A stretch of 64,000 nucleotides of DNA from Perkinsus olseni (Eukaryota > Perkinsozoa > Perkinsida > Perkinsidae): the NCBI GenBank assembly GCA_013115135.1, contig JABANP010000240.1, positions 1 to 64,000 on the forward strand, written 5' to 3'. Shown piece after piece: positions 32,582-44,560 of this stretch (position 1 is its first letter; every line of letters starts with the position of its first letter). The notes below the pieces were generated by a model. It had not been told where the DNA came from, did not search any database, and saw only the letters and a program-made list of their open reading frames with translations. Both the position numbers and the translations under genes were made by a program.

Positions 32582-35500
32582 CTAAATACCCATCCTCCTA
32601 ACCAACCTTCCAAGACTGTTAATACGGCTTGCCCGAGTCAGAAAGAAAGAGGGACCATAGATCCTCCTCGGAACCATTCCAAGAATCTTCGATCGGCTCT
32701 CCTGGTGAGCCGAACAGAACATCAAGCGATGGACAGTATCATCCGGAACCCCACCACACCTGGCACAATTAGGGTTAACAAAATTATTACTCCTTGACCT
32801 GTAGCGACCGGTCCTGAGTAGGCCAAATATGGCTCGTAAGGCATGCCGATGCATACGAAACCGGATAGAACGCTCCAAAATAGCCAAATGATGGTTGCTC
32901 GTGATGAAACTCCGAATCGTCTTGTTCTTGATCTCCTGCCAGTGGGTGCTCAAAGGGAGCCTCGTCCGTACCGATTGAGATACCAACTCTCGTAGGTGAC
33001 TGCCTGGTACCGGGACAGTCCTGAAGGTGCCCACGATGGAGCCGCTACGAGCCATACCGTCGGCAATCGAGTTGCCAGTCGAGCCAGCATGTCCGCGGAC
33101 CCAAATAAACCTAAAGTCGATGTCGGTGCTAAGAGCCAGGTCAACAATATCAGAGGACAACTGTGATTTCCTCCTCGAAAGGAGGGATTTCAAGATTGCC
33201 TGAGAATCAGAGGCAATCAATATGGTGGAAAAGCCGCCGCTCTCAGCCGCCTTCCTCATAGCTTCCAATACTGCTAGGGACTCAGCTTGAGCAATGTTGG
33301 CGAAGTGCGGAAGCTTCACCCGCCCATTCCCTATCAGTTCGGAGTCTGAATAATAGCCTGCTCCCCACCCGAGTAGTATCATCGTCATTGTCATCAACAG
33401 CCGGAGTTCGGCTACCATCAGTATAAATGACCACCTCAACCTCCGGGAAGATCACCTTTCCACCAGCCAGACCCTCAGTTATCGTACCAGTGACCTCACG
33501 GCCATTGCCAATGTGAACCCATCCCCTAGGAAGGGGGGTGGCATTAGTAACAGTATGATCCACAGTGCCCTTCACGGGATATGGTTGCTTGACCACCGTT
33601 CCCCACCACTTCGGGCTTGGGGGAAGACCTCTAAGCCATAATGACGCATAACGGACACACAGTCGCTCATATATAGTAGCCTTCCTATCACTCAGGAGGG
33701 CACATAGGCCAGGATTAGCTGTCCCTGGGACACCAAGTAGAACCTTCTCCAGTCGGAGGTCGACAGCAGAGATCCTATCACGAGTGGTCTTGAATCGTAA
33801 GCGGTCACCCCAGCATACCAGACCATAGGCCAGGACGCCCGTAATGTGGTTCCTAATCACCTCTCGTCCCTTAGGGCTGAGTGCAGAGCAACCATCCTTC
33901 CCTACAAGGCGTCGACACATCTCAATCTCCCTTCGGGCCCGGGCTACAGCTTCTTCAAAATGAGGTAGCCAGGAACCACCAAGGGTGAGTCTCATACCAA
34001 GGTAACCGATAGCAGGTCTCACTTTTTATGCCACGAACACAGTCATATCGTTCTATGAAAGCCTTATCACCCAGTAGGACACTCTTCTCCTCGCTTATGT
34101 TCAGGCCAAGGGCAGGGAGCTGCTCAGCCAGAGCATCCAGGAGCCTGCCCACAGCCTCCACCACCGCCTGATCATTATCGCCAGATAAAATGACTAAAGT
34201 ATCATCAGCATATACGATAGGAATCAATCTGACATCATCCGTAGAACAGCTTTCAATGATGCCCATAAGGACCGTATGAAATATACGGTACACACATGGT
34301 GAGACTACACCTCCCTGCGGAGTGCCGCTGAAGGACATGGAGAGCCTCATCTTCCCTTTATAAAAGCATCTTCTTCGATGTAAGTAACTAGAGACCAGAT
34401 TGAAGAGGACCGGGGACCCACACATCTCTTCTACTGTAGTGCATATCACATCATGACGGGCATTACTGAAGGCCCCCCTCATGTCGAGACTTAGAGCAAT
34501 AACAGCTTTCCCCTCATCAGTCAACTGTTTCATAACCTCAGTCGCCTTTTGCACAGCCATGCTAGTGTCTTTTCCCTCGACATAACCATAGGAGAGGGAC
34601 AACCGGCGAGACAAATCAGAGTGAGGGGGAAGGGCCTTCTCAAATCTGCTGATGAGAGCAACCATCAGCATCTCCAGATACTTAGTAAGACAGGAAGACA
34701 TGCCTATGGGACGATAACTATCCCCATGGCTCAAATCGCCTTTTCCTTTCCAGAGTAGAATCATAGCCAGGTCTTTACCATGTTCTGGAAAATACCCCAG
34801 CCACACCATGTGGCGGAATATCTTCTCTAAGCCTAGTCTCAGGTATTGTCCGCATTCTCGAATGTCAGAATAAACAATCCCATCCAAGCCGGGAGAGGAG
34901 TCCCTCTTCCGCCCCAGCTTATCCCATACTTCCTCCAGCAGGGAGTCGTCAATCAGTGCAAGAACCAGTTCGATTTCCTGATCAGAAGCAGGCTTAGTCA
35001 CTAGATCATGACAAGGCTGATCAGGCGTATGATGCCTGAAAACTTCCTCATCCGCACTTGGCGTAGATCCCACCAAGGAGCTGGCCTTGGGCTTCGCCCT
35101 CTTCTTCAGAATACGACCATAGTCACGCTCATTGGAGAGCTGTTTATAGAACCAATCAGTACGAGTCCTCCGGATCTCCTTGTTATAGTGGTTCCTGGCC
35201 TTCCTATATCGATACCAAGCTGCAGCACAACCAGTACTATAGGCGGCCCGCTGAAGAGACCTGACCTCCTTGCGCAACGCGGTCAACCTGTCGCCCCACC
35301 AATCTGGGGAGTCCAGATTGACCTCAAGAGAATGTTCGCTACGGTGTCGGTTCTTGACCGTCTTGATCTTATCGACCACATCAGCAATAGCAGCATCAAC
35401 GTCCATGGCGAGCATAAAGTCCGGAAGGTCATGATACCAATCAGAGGCCACCAACTTCAGATCATCATAGTAAGCAGGCTTATCCTTAATGCGAGTGTAG

Positions 35501-36214
35501 ACCCGCTTCACCTTAATGGATGCCTTGTCAGTAACCGCCATCGCCTCTATCAGTAGGTGGTCATAGGGCCTAACACCATCCACCGTTGACCAGCCAACGA
35601 TATCTACCTCAGAAGAGAGGCAGACATCAATGGAAGAGGACTGATAGCCGTTGACACCACCCCCGGGAACCGGTCTAATAAAAGTCGGCATAGAGGGGTC
35701 ATTGTGGATCCTAACATCATTTTCTTCAATCCACCGAGCCAGCTTGGTTCCCCGCGTCTTCTGACGGGTACTACCAAAGGGGCCCTTACCCCATAACTCA
35801 TTATAAGCATTACTATCCATAAATATCACCCATTTATCATCCGTCCGTACCAAGTTGTCTTCTACCCTATCAAGGGTGACATCCATATCCTCGGTGATAT
35901 CACAGTAAAGACATAAAAATCCAGATGAGACCTATCTGTACCCCAACCAGGTCTTGTACCGAGAAGGATTTATTGACCATAATATCTTTCCTCACCAGTA
36001 CATAGGATCTGCCGCCAATGGCAGAAAAGATCTCATAAGACAAATACCATCGAGAATCAAGACGGCCTCCTTCACAAATACATAAAATTTCAGGAGCACA
36101 GCCAGAATAATAGTCAAGTAAGGTCTGGCCACCAACAATTGTTCTACCAATATTACAATATGCTATCTTAAGCCCAGCCCTGGTCATGTGGTTATCACGG
36201 TTAGAAACCATCAT
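32582..36214 (-). pseudogene. LINE ORF2: endonuclease, reverse transcriptase, RNase H; three frameshifts
   Basis: APE endonuclease motifs: IAYCNIGR, ILCICEGG, FMDSNAYNELWG, SSSIDVCLSSE and YDHLLIE. RT motifs in order: SPGLDGI, YRPIGMSS, LSLDMRGAFSN, GTPQGGVVSP, IVYADDT, GLNISEEKS and IGYLGMRL. RNase H shows IYTDGS, QAESLAV, ASDSQAI and GHAGSTGNSIAD. A C-terminal CARCGGVPDDTVHRLMFC knuckle follows. Every catalytic residue is present, but the frame shifts near 35915 (T5 run), 34023-34027 (T5 run on the plus strand) and 33370. Two of the three are at homopolymers, so sequencing error and recent decay are both possible. Confidence 0.85.
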
Positions 36215-36249
36215 TCACACCACTTGCCCGCTGCTTCTCCGCTATCTTC

Positions 36250-37683
36250 CTAGATAGTTTTTATCAAGCTATCGCATCTCATACTATCGAAGGGGCCATG
36301 ACCATCCTTATCACAGAACTTACAGTGACTCTTCTCCTTATAGCTGCTGCCTTCTCTAGGACAGGCTTCAGCTAAGTGGTCGGAGGAGCTGCAGATCTTA
36401 CAAATGGGGTCCTTATCACAACTCTTGAAGTCATGCTTGGGGTCCCGACTACCACAGCGGTAGCAAACCGCAACAAAACCAGTATCCACCAATCTTACCC
36501 TTCTACAGTCAACATAAGGGCGGTCAGGCAGCTGCTTACGGATGCCCTTAGTCATCCTGATGTAGGCTACTTGACCAGTCATTCTCATAACCTTAATATC
36601 ATTAATGGTGCCGTTCACATTGTTTAGAGATAGAAGATCTTCCACAAGCTCTTCTCCACGATCAATGTCATATCCATGATTGGCAATCTTCACATCTATC
36701 ATACTCGGAAGATCCTTCCGAATATCCCAGGTACCACCCTTCTCTTTTTGCAGGAGCTCCAACAGCTTATCACGTTCAGAGACGTTGGGACAACCCACCC
36801 CAACTCCTCGAGCAAGCTGAAAGATATCAGTTCGAATGCCCTTCTTCCTAATTATGGCCTTAACGTCATCAACCTTGATCACAGGCAAGTCAGTCTGATA
36901 GGAAGGATCCCTCCTTCTTTTGTCAACAAGTTCATTATGAGCCATAGGCCATCTCTTATCCATAACAATCACAACAAAATCCTTGGAGGTGGACTTCAAC
37001 TCTCTCGATGGCTGCCGTTCATTCCTTAGTCTCGAAGGAGGTGGAGGAGGGAGAAGTTCATCATCTTCGCTCTCATCACACCAACTTCCCGAGCCGCCTC
37101 CAGGAGGATGCCTTACCAGTCTAAGTTGCACACCAGTCTTCTTACCAGCCTCAGCTGCCAGAGCTGGGCCAGTCTTCTTAGGCCTAGCAGCCTCAGCAAA
37201 GGACTTTTTCTTGTTCCTCACTTCAGCAGCACTCGAGGAAGAGCTCGAAGAGATACCCTTATCCTGAGTGGTCGCACCATCCAGAACAGCCTCAAGTTGC
37301 CCAACCGTCTTGATAAGGGCAACGTTTTCAGCTTCAAGCTGATCAATGCGATGGTGAAATTCAGTCGAACGAATGGTCAATTCAGTGACCAACGAATAAA
37401 GTATGTTGCCACTCACAGTGCTGATCTTGCCGTACTCAATGTTCTTATCAATAAGCCCTTTACAAGCTCTTATAATGTCAAGGAAGCTTTTAACCTTCCA
37501 TGGCATATCCGCCAAACCAGTTTTATCTCTGAAGGCTTCTGGTCCGAGCTTCTTAATGGCCATCATAGCATCTTGTACAGACTTGGTCAGTTCATCATCA
37601 TCAATCTCCGGAAGCGGTCTCTTCCACTGCTGCACGATGTCGGGAGGACGACGAGCGACGGGGGAGGAGGGAGGGGGTGCCAT
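36250..37683 (-). CDS. LINE ORF1 protein, gag-like with three zinc knuckles
   Basis: 477 aa from MAPPPSSPVARRPPD, intact. The open frame extends upstream into the Thr repeat, but this is the first Met after the element's 5' end. A coiled-coil-like segment (HHRIDQLEAENVALIKTVGQ) is followed by a Ser-rich and basic linker, a middle domain, and three C-terminal CCHC-type knuckles: CYRCGSRDPKHDFKSC, CKICSSSDHLAEAC and CKFCDKDGHGPFDSMRC. It should bind the element RNA and form the RNP. Confidence 0.85.
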   Translation of the reverse strand: MAPPPSSPVARRPPDIVQQWKRPLPEIDDDELTKSVQDAMMAIKKLGPEAFRDKTGLADMPWKVKSFLDIIRACKGLIDKNIEYGKISTVSGNILYSLVTELTIRSTEFHHRIDQLEAENVALIKTVGQLEAVLDGATTQDKGISSSSSSSAAEVRNKKKSFAEAARPKKTGPALAAEAGKKTGVQLRLVRHPPGGGSGSWCDESEDDELLPPPPPSRLRNERQPSRELKSTSKDFVVIVMDKRWPMAHNELVDKRRRDPSYQTDLPVIKVDDVKAIIRKKGIRTDIFQLARGVGVGCPNVSERDKLLELLQKEKGGTWDIRKDLPSMIDVKIANHGYDIDRGEELVEDLLSLNNVNGTINDIKVMRMTGQVAYIRMTKGIRKQLPDRPYVDCRRVRLVDTGFVAVCYRCGSRDPKHDFKSCDKDPICKICSSSDHLAEACPREGSSYKEKSHCKFCDKDGHGPFDSMRCDSLIKTI

Positions 37684-37709
37684 AGAAAAAACGAATTCAA
37701 CTACCTTGA

Positions 37710-40150
37710 GTAGTTGTGGTCGTCGTGGTCGTAGTAGTTGTGGTCGTAGTAGTCGTGGACGTCGTGGTTGTGGTCGTAGTAGTTGTGGTCGTCGTGGTTG
37801 TGGTCGTCGTGGTCGTAGTAGTTGTGGTCGTCGTGGTCGTAGTAGTCGCGGACGTCGTGGTTGTGGTCGTAGTAGTTGTGGTCGTGGTCGTCGTGGTCCT
37901 AGTAGTCGTGGTCGTAGTGGTCGTAGTAGTTGTGGTCGTCGAAGTCGTAGTAGTAGTGCCACTGGTAGTTGTACTCTTGGTCGTCGTAGTAGTGCCACTG
38001 GTAGTTGTACTCTTGGTCGTCGTAGTAGTGTCACTGGTAGTTGTACTCTTGGTCGTCGTAGTAGTTCCACTGGTAGTTGTACTCTTGGTCGTCGTCGTAG
38101 TGCCACTGGTAGTTGTACTCTTGGTCGTCGTCGTAGTACCACTGGTAGTTGTACTCTTGGTCGTCGTCGTAGTGCCACTGGTAGTTGTACTCTTGGTCGT
38201 CGTCGTAGTGCCACTGGTAGTTGTGCTCTTGGTCGTCGTCGTAGTGCCACTGGTAGTTGTACTCTTGGTCGTCGTCGTAGTGCCACTAGTAGTTGTACTC
38301 TTGGTCGTCGTCGTAGTGCCACTGGTAGTTGTACTCTTGGTCGTCGTCGTAGTGCCACTGGTAGTTGTACTCTTGGTCGTCGTAGTGCGACTGGTAGTTG
38401 TACTCTTGGTCGTCGTAGAGCGACTGGTAGTTGTACTCTTGGTCGTCGTAGTGCGACTGTTAGTTGTACTCTTGGTCGTCGTAGTGCGACTGGTAGTTGT
38501 TCTCTTTGTAGAAGTAGTAGTGCCACTGGTAGTTGTAGTTTTAGTCGTAGTAGTAGTGCCACTGGTAGTTGTAGTTTTAGTCGTAGTAGTAGTGCCACTG
38601 GTAGTTGTAGTTTTAGTCGTAGTAGTAGTGCCACTGGTAGTTGTAGTTTTAGTCGTAGTAGTAGTGCCACTGGTAGTTGTAGTTTTAGTCGTAGTAGTAG
38701 TGCGACTGGTAGTTGTAGTTTTAGTCGTAGTAGTAGTGCGACTGGTAGTTGTAGTTTTAGTCGTGGTAGTAGTGCGACTGGTAGTTGTAGTTTTAGTCGT
38801 AGTAGTAGTGCCACTGGTAGTTGTAGTTTTAGTCGTAGTAGTAGTGCCACTGGTAGTTGTAGTTTTAGTCGTAGTAGTAGTGCCACTGGTAGTTGTAGTT
38901 TTAGTCGTAGTAGTAGTGCCACTGGTAGTTGTAGCTCTTGGTCGTCGTAGAGCGACTGGTAGTTGTCCTCTTGGTCGTCGTAGAGCGACTGGTAGTTGTA
39001 GTCTTGGTCGTCGTCGTAGTGCCGACTGGTAGTTGTACTCTTGGTCGTCGTCGTAGTGCCACTGGTAGTTGTACTCTTGGTCGTCGTCGTAGTGCGACTG
39101 GTAGTTGTACTCTTGGTCGTCGTAGTGCGACTGGTAGTTGTACTCTTGGTCGTCGTAGTGCGACTGGTAGTTGTACTCTTGGTCGTCGTAGAGCGACTGG
39201 TAGTTGTACTCTTGGTCGTCGTAGAGCGACTGGTAGTTGTACTCTTGGTCGTCGTAGAGCGACTGGTAGTTGTACTCTTGGTCGTCGTAGTGCGACTGGT
39301 AGTCGTACTCTTGGTCGTCGTAGTGCGACTGGTAGTCGTACTCTTTGTAGAAGTAGTAGTGCCACTCGTAGTTGTAGTCTTCGTCGTCGTTGTGGTGCCA
39401 CTGGTAGTTGTAATCTTGGTCGTAGTCGTAGTGCCACTGGTAGTTGTAGTTTTAGTCGTAGTAGTAGTGCCACTGGTAGTTGTAGTTTTAGTCGTAGTAG
39501 TAGTGCCACTGGTAGTTGTCCTCTTGGTCGTCGTAGAGCGACTGGTAGTTGTACTCTTGGTCGTCGTCGTAGTGCCACTGGTAGTTGTACTCTTGGTCGT
39601 CGTCGTAGTGCCACTGGTAGTTGTACTCTTGGTCGTCGTCGTAGTGCCACTGGTAGTTGTACTCTTGGTCGTCGTCGTAGTGCGACTGGTAGTTGTACTC
39701 TTGGTCGTCGTAGTGCCACTGGTAGTTGTACTCTTGGTCGTCGTAGAGCGACTGGTAGTTGTACTCTTGGTCGTCGTAGAGCGACTGGTAGTTGTACTCT
39801 TGGTCGTCGTAGAGCGACTGGTAGTTGTACTCTTGGTCGTCGTAGAGCGACTGGTAGTTGTACTCTTGGTCGTCGTAGTGCGACTGGTAGTCGTACTCTT
39901 GGTCGTCGTAGTGCGACTGGTAGTCGTACTCTTTGTAGAAGTAGTAGTGCCACTGGTAGTTGTAATCTTGGTCGTAGTCGTAGTGCCACTGGTAGTTGTA
40001 ATCTTGGTCGTAGTCGTAGTGCCACTGGTAGGTGTACTCTTGGTCGTAGTAGTAGTGCCACTGGTAGTTGTACTCTTGGTCGTAGTGGTAGTGCCACTGG
40101 TAGTTGTTCTCTTGCTCGTAATGGTAGTGCCACTGGTAGTTGTGGTCTTG
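37710..40150. repeat. Thr/Ser-coding tandem repeats, 30-36 bp family
   Basis: Repeated blocks CACTGGTAGTTGTACTCTTG and GTCGTCGTAGTG variants, with a sub-block of CACTGGTAGTTGTAGTTTTA units at 38.52-38.94 kb. Two long sub-arrays (38.1-38.5 and 39.0-39.9 kb) repeat the same order of variants, which suggests an internal segmental duplication of about 1 kb. The 200 bp next to the LINE are (NGT)n. Confidence 0.85.
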
Positions 40151-40425
40151 GTAGTCACCGTCTGGGATGCACTACTCAACTCATTCACCAGGGCACGACC
40201 ACTACCATCAAAATTAGTACTAAGATCATCGGTGTACTCCATATCCACGAGATAACGAGTATGGTTTGCGAAGGTTACGGGAGTGGTGGCATGCTCACAG
40301 TTGCCATATGTTGACTGAGCGCTCAGTTGAGTAGCCTCAGAGAGTAGTGATACCTCCTCTGCGATACATAACGAAGAGAGTAAGTGAAAGAGCACAGAGA
40401 TAGCGAGGTTGCACGTCACCAACAT
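37710..40425 (-). CDS. threonine-rich mucin-like protein, N-terminal part with signal peptide
   Basis: Start chosen at MLVTCNLAISVLFHLLSSLC, a good signal peptide; an earlier in-frame Met at 40494 would give a longer hydrophobic leader. About 90 residues of unique sequence follow (with NCEHATTPVTFANHTRY), then Thr-rich repeats of types TTTSGTTTTTK, TTTSRTTTTK and TTTSRSTTTK. The Thr frame is kept to about 39030, where one extra base (GTGCCGACTGG instead of GTGCCACTGG or GTGCGACTGG) shifts it; it continues in another frame to the LINE junction near 37710. The mature protein would be a heavily O-glycosylated surface or secreted mucin. Its C-terminal part is at 25337-32522 beyond the LINE. Confidence 0.6.
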
Positions 40426-43400
40426 GATTGATGCGACAAAAACCAAAGAAGAACTGAAGCAGCAGCAGCAGTTGGAATGCTCGTCCCAAATCATTCGGAA
40501 TGGAAGTGGCAGAGAACGTCACTATATCTTGAATTGGCGAGCTTCTCGGACCCAACTTGCAACGATCCCAATCTTCAACAATGAGGCCGACCCAATTGCA
40601 CCAATCTGAATATAGCTAGCAACCTGAAGCATTGAAGCTAGAGCGCTGACTAGCCGCACATTGAGTCATCCGACGATCGTGATTGAACCACCTTAGTTGT
40701 GCAAAGTTCCTCGTGGGCCCGGGAGATCAAAGTGTTGCAAGAGTGCGCGTGCAAGCGCCTTTTGTCGATGGTCCGCATGCTGCGTAGCATTCCACCTGAT
40801 GCAGTACGTTGCGAAGCATTCCAAGTCTCACGTATTAGCGAGTTATTCTCTCGTAACTCCGTCTAGCGCACAGTGCTCATAACTGGGTCTAGCAAAGAGC
40901 TAGCCCTTCTTACGATACTGGTCTTCTCTTCCATAAATGAGCTCGGTATCCCGAGATAGACTTAGTCGCTCATTGCGCCTTCTCGAGTAAGCCATCTGCC
41001 AAGCGAGTAGTCGCGAGTTAAGAAAATCTGTGTCCTCGTCATTATAACTCTCGCACGGCTCTTCATTCCGGAACAAGGCGGAGCAGCTCAGCTTTCTTCC
41101 TACGGCTCATCCCCAGGGTTGTGCAATTTCTTGATAGGACGGACTCCACCGAGAACGTCTTCGGTTGGATGACCGTTCAACGAATTCGAGAATTAGTGGT
41201 TTCCCCGGAGCCACAGCTCCCAATAACATGGATGGACCCGCCGTTAAGGCTCACAGCCGAAGGAAACTCGTTAGTCAACGGCTTTTGCGCATTGCTGACT
41301 ATCTAGCGGAGCGCTCATACACATCTTTCCAAAACATGTATTGATATCATGCAAATGCGACTTTCTTCGCACACGCGCCGCTCGCGAAGGCGGGACCCAT
41401 TGATCGCTCGGTTCCAGGCTGGAACTTCCAGTAACTGTTAGCCACTCCAGCCTAAACCGATCCTGCGCACGACCGGGGCTATTAGACCGTGAGTCATGGT
41501 AGATGACCAGGTCATCTGCCAAGACTCAGCCACGGCCGTGGCCACGACCACGACGCTCATTGTTACCGTCAGCGATAGAACACTGCACCTGATCGGTGCT
41601 GCCGAGCTCGGTTCAAGATATTTCGCATACACGGTACTTTCCTGCCGCAGAAGACCGAAGCTTTCGCGCGGCTGGAATATTGCCGAAGGGCCGCTCTCGA
41701 GTCACCTGACGGCCTGCAGCCAGTCCTGCGACGAACAGTGATTGACACAACCGCAGAGAAGTATCCTGAGAATATGAGTTTTGCGGCCTTCAGGTTGCGC
41801 CGCTGTTGACGCCAGTTCAGTCGTTCCTCTCTGGTTAGCGGATATCTTCAATATTAATCAACAACGTCAATCATCAAGAAACGCAGAATGTGTATAACTT
41901 ATCAGACCACGGTTGAACGACTCTCTTACATCGGAACGTTTCAGATCGTCTAGTTCTGGTCGTACCTATTTCGGGATTGCGTGCTGAGAGGCATCCCAGT
42001 TCCGCGGAATCCGTATGCATATCCATATGCAAATCCGTGTTACTAGCGTGTTCCAATCACTTTCACTCGGAAGTTCAGCGATACCGGCTGCAGTTGCCCT
42101 GAACGTGGTCAGTTGCAACCATTAGTAGCTAGTACTGGTACCAGTAGTTCGATTCTGTGGCCCAGAACATGATAAATACCACCACATTACCGCAAATATT
42201 CATACAACTCGGAGCCTGAACGCCGGGCCTGCTTGCGACAACGGAGCTGAACTGCCAAAACAATCGGCCTCCACGTACAGAAAGCATATTCCGATCCCCC
42301 CATGTCCCGCTGGATTGGAGAGGAAGTGAGCAGCAATGCGAGGAGCATTTCGAAAGGAGGCGATGAGGTATTTAACAGGGACGTTGTGTAAATTATGCGA
42401 TAGCTTATTTTACATTGAGCCCGAGGTTATTCAACAAGCATTTTGATCAGACTGAGTGAAAATACTCGAAAAACGAGAAAATTGAAAATAATTCGAGTTC
42501 GACAAGTGATGCGGCTGAGTTGAGAGCTCACTTACGTTAGCCAATTGACGCCAACTACTTGCTTAGATATCCCGCGGGAATGGGTAGCGCTTCCGGTTTA
42601 TAAGCGTGGTTTTTAGTGATGCTGCCGGTGGGTAGAGAAAGAGCCTGTAGAGCTTTGCAAGGTGTACGATCGAAGCAACGCAGACATGCCCCAAAAACTA
42701 ATTTTGACCTGGGATTTGTTTATCGACAGGGCCATTACTATAGTTGGTGGTCTGAAGTGGGCCGGCCGAAACTCTGAGCGAATTTTTCTAGGAAAACCCC
42801 GGAACGTCTAACCGATAGCAAGAGTCCGACCTTTGGATCGAAAGCTTAGTTCTACTGGAAGCGCTAAGTAGTCCTTAAACTACCTCACCCCTGGCGATAC
42901 GCTCTCAAAAATCCGGATCCACTGCCGGACTACATTACTTTCTTTCGTAGTGCAGGAAATCGGCGAATAAATACCTTTCGAGCACCCATCCAACTATTAT
43001 CAAAACATCGTAATCCAACGCTCAATCACCCACAAGAAACTTGCCTCCAAAGATAAGCCGAAACCGTCGTGGATCTATGAACTCGCATACATTTGAATTC
43101 GAAATTGGATGAGAAGCTATGGAACATCGTTTAATACTCGTAGGCCAACTGCAAGCATCAGAGGTCCTTGTGGCGGGTTAATGGCCAGTATACACAGTGA
43201 CAGATTAAACTACGTACTCATTTGGAAGTTGCTTATTTCTTCTACCAATTCTAACTAAATGGGTGGTGGGATGCGTCTTCTTGCTTTCAGTTGTGCTAAT
43301 GCTTGAGCTCACCACAAGATGTCGCGCCGTGTAAAATTTTCCGGAGGGTCAAAAGTTCGGCATTTTTTGATTTATCTTTTTGCATCCCAATCTTTTAGCA

Positions 43401-43509
43401 ACCCAACAAGAATGTCAAGAAACAAGATGTTGCAAGGAGCCGCTTTGGAGAGTTGAAAGCGCCCACAAAACGAAACTCGACCAATATATTTTTTGAGGCA
43501 AAGACCGAG
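40426..43509. other. no gene recognised
   Basis: Only short ORFs of 60-85 codons occur, with no signal peptide, domain or tRNA that I can defend. Composition is mixed without tandem repeats. The stretch just upstream of 40425 should carry the mucin promoter. Confidence 0.4.
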
Positions 43510-43785
43510 CTACACTCGAAATATCATTTTAAAACACTTGGCCACTTCCGAGAAGATGCCTTCCGAAGTTGAATGAGAAGTAATTGGACACCCCAAGCTT
43601 CGCAAGCTCACCTCAGAGGTTGTAGTTGACGAATTGATAGCGCTCGGAGCGTTCAATGTAATCCTGGTAGTCGTGTTGATAGTAGTTCTAGTGGTCATAG
43701 CAGTTGCAGCGATCGTAACGCTTGTACAAGAGCATATACTGAACTGTGATGAGACCACCTGAACGCGCTGTCTCGTCATCTGCAA
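43510..43785 (-). CDS. short threonine-rich ORF, hypothetical
   Basis: A 91-codon frame with a central TTRTTINTTTRITLNAPSAI region and a GAG-GTGAGC sequence that could be a splice donor after NSSTTTSE. It may be an exon of another Thr-rich protein. No start context or signal peptide is convincing. Confidence 0.25.
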   Translation of the reverse strand: MQMTRQRVQVVSSQFSICSCTSVTIAATAMTTRTTINTTTRITLNAPSAINSSTTTSEVSLRSLGCPITSHSTSEGIFSEVAKCFKMIFRV

Positions 43786-44099
43786 TTCACTTGAAGACTA
43801 TCGTTTCTCTCCCAGGAGTATCAAGGTTTACAAGGAATTTGATTACCAAACCTCCGAGGCCACATTTTTCTGAATTTCCTGGCTCCACACGAGTTACAAT
43901 CTTCTAGTGAGGCTTTTGATATACCAGAGAGACCTTTGAACTCCTCTCAAGAGGCTGCTCAGGAACCATAGAAGCGTCATAGCTCAGAGACGGGTCACAG
44001 GACGAGTTATGTCATACAATGTGACTCATATAAACCAGCCAAACTAACCTGTCATTCGCTTTCCTCCTAACATTGTCTTATGCAAGGCGGGTACTTGCT

Positions 44100-44560
44100 G
44101 GTAGCGGGGCAGTTTGCAATATGCTGGAGGAACTGCCGAGCCTAAGAGAGTTGGAAACCCGAGTTTTATTTCCTTAGTGGGCTTAAAAAAGAACTACACG
44201 AAAACGAGTCGCATGGACATCAACAGCAAGAGACTGTCGCCCGTTATCCAGCAGTAGGTGCCTTGCTAGTCTTGGTAGTGCCACTGGTGGTTGTAGTCTT
44301 GGTAGTGCCACGGGGTAGTTGTGTTGATTGAACTGCCCAGAGCCGAGTTCAGACACTCGAGTGAGTCACCCGCATACACTTACTCACCCCGCGTTCCGCA
44401 TCAAATATCCCTTCATAAGTATGAAAGTCAGCACAAGCACTCCTCACACCTGTTACATCCGCGGTGTAACGTTTAGCGCCGCCGGGAATTGTTACACAAG
44501 TGACATGGTCATAGCAATGATCAACATGATTGAAATTTTAATTTTCTTCAGAGAGACGCG
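44100..44560 (-). pseudogene. remnant of Thr-rich gene related to that at 24.3 kb
   Basis: The stretch 44100-44300 is homologous to 24180-24350: the same TCTTGGTAGTGCCACT junction between Thr repeat and 3' flank, then GACATCAA...AAG...GACT. Only two or three Thr units remain. Upstream on the minus strand ADVTGVRSACADFHTYEGIF is open and is followed by an in-frame stop before the Thr part. It looks like a shrunken or decayed relative. Confidence 0.4.

Larger units (their letters stand above)
32523..37709 (-). mobile_element. non-LTR retrotransposon (EN-RT-RNase H, R1/I-like) in a Thr repeat
   Basis: A nearly full-length LINE on the minus strand. Its 5' end is AAGGTAGTTGAATTC at about 37709, then ORF1, a 35-nt spacer, ORF2 and a 60-nt 3' UTR ending ...TTCTCGTTT before an (AC)8 run. 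Both flanks are the same threonine-coding repeat, so it interrupts one host gene. The combination of an APE-type endonuclease, an RT, an RNase H and CCHC knuckles in both ORFs fits the I/R1 group; the exact clade needs a phylogeny. Confidence 0.85.

Noticed and set aside
37716..40314. Plus-strand ORFs with SATGSCTLGRR or polyvaline repeats
   Set aside because: Shadows of the Thr/Ser repeat on the opposite strand, without start signals or flanking domains.
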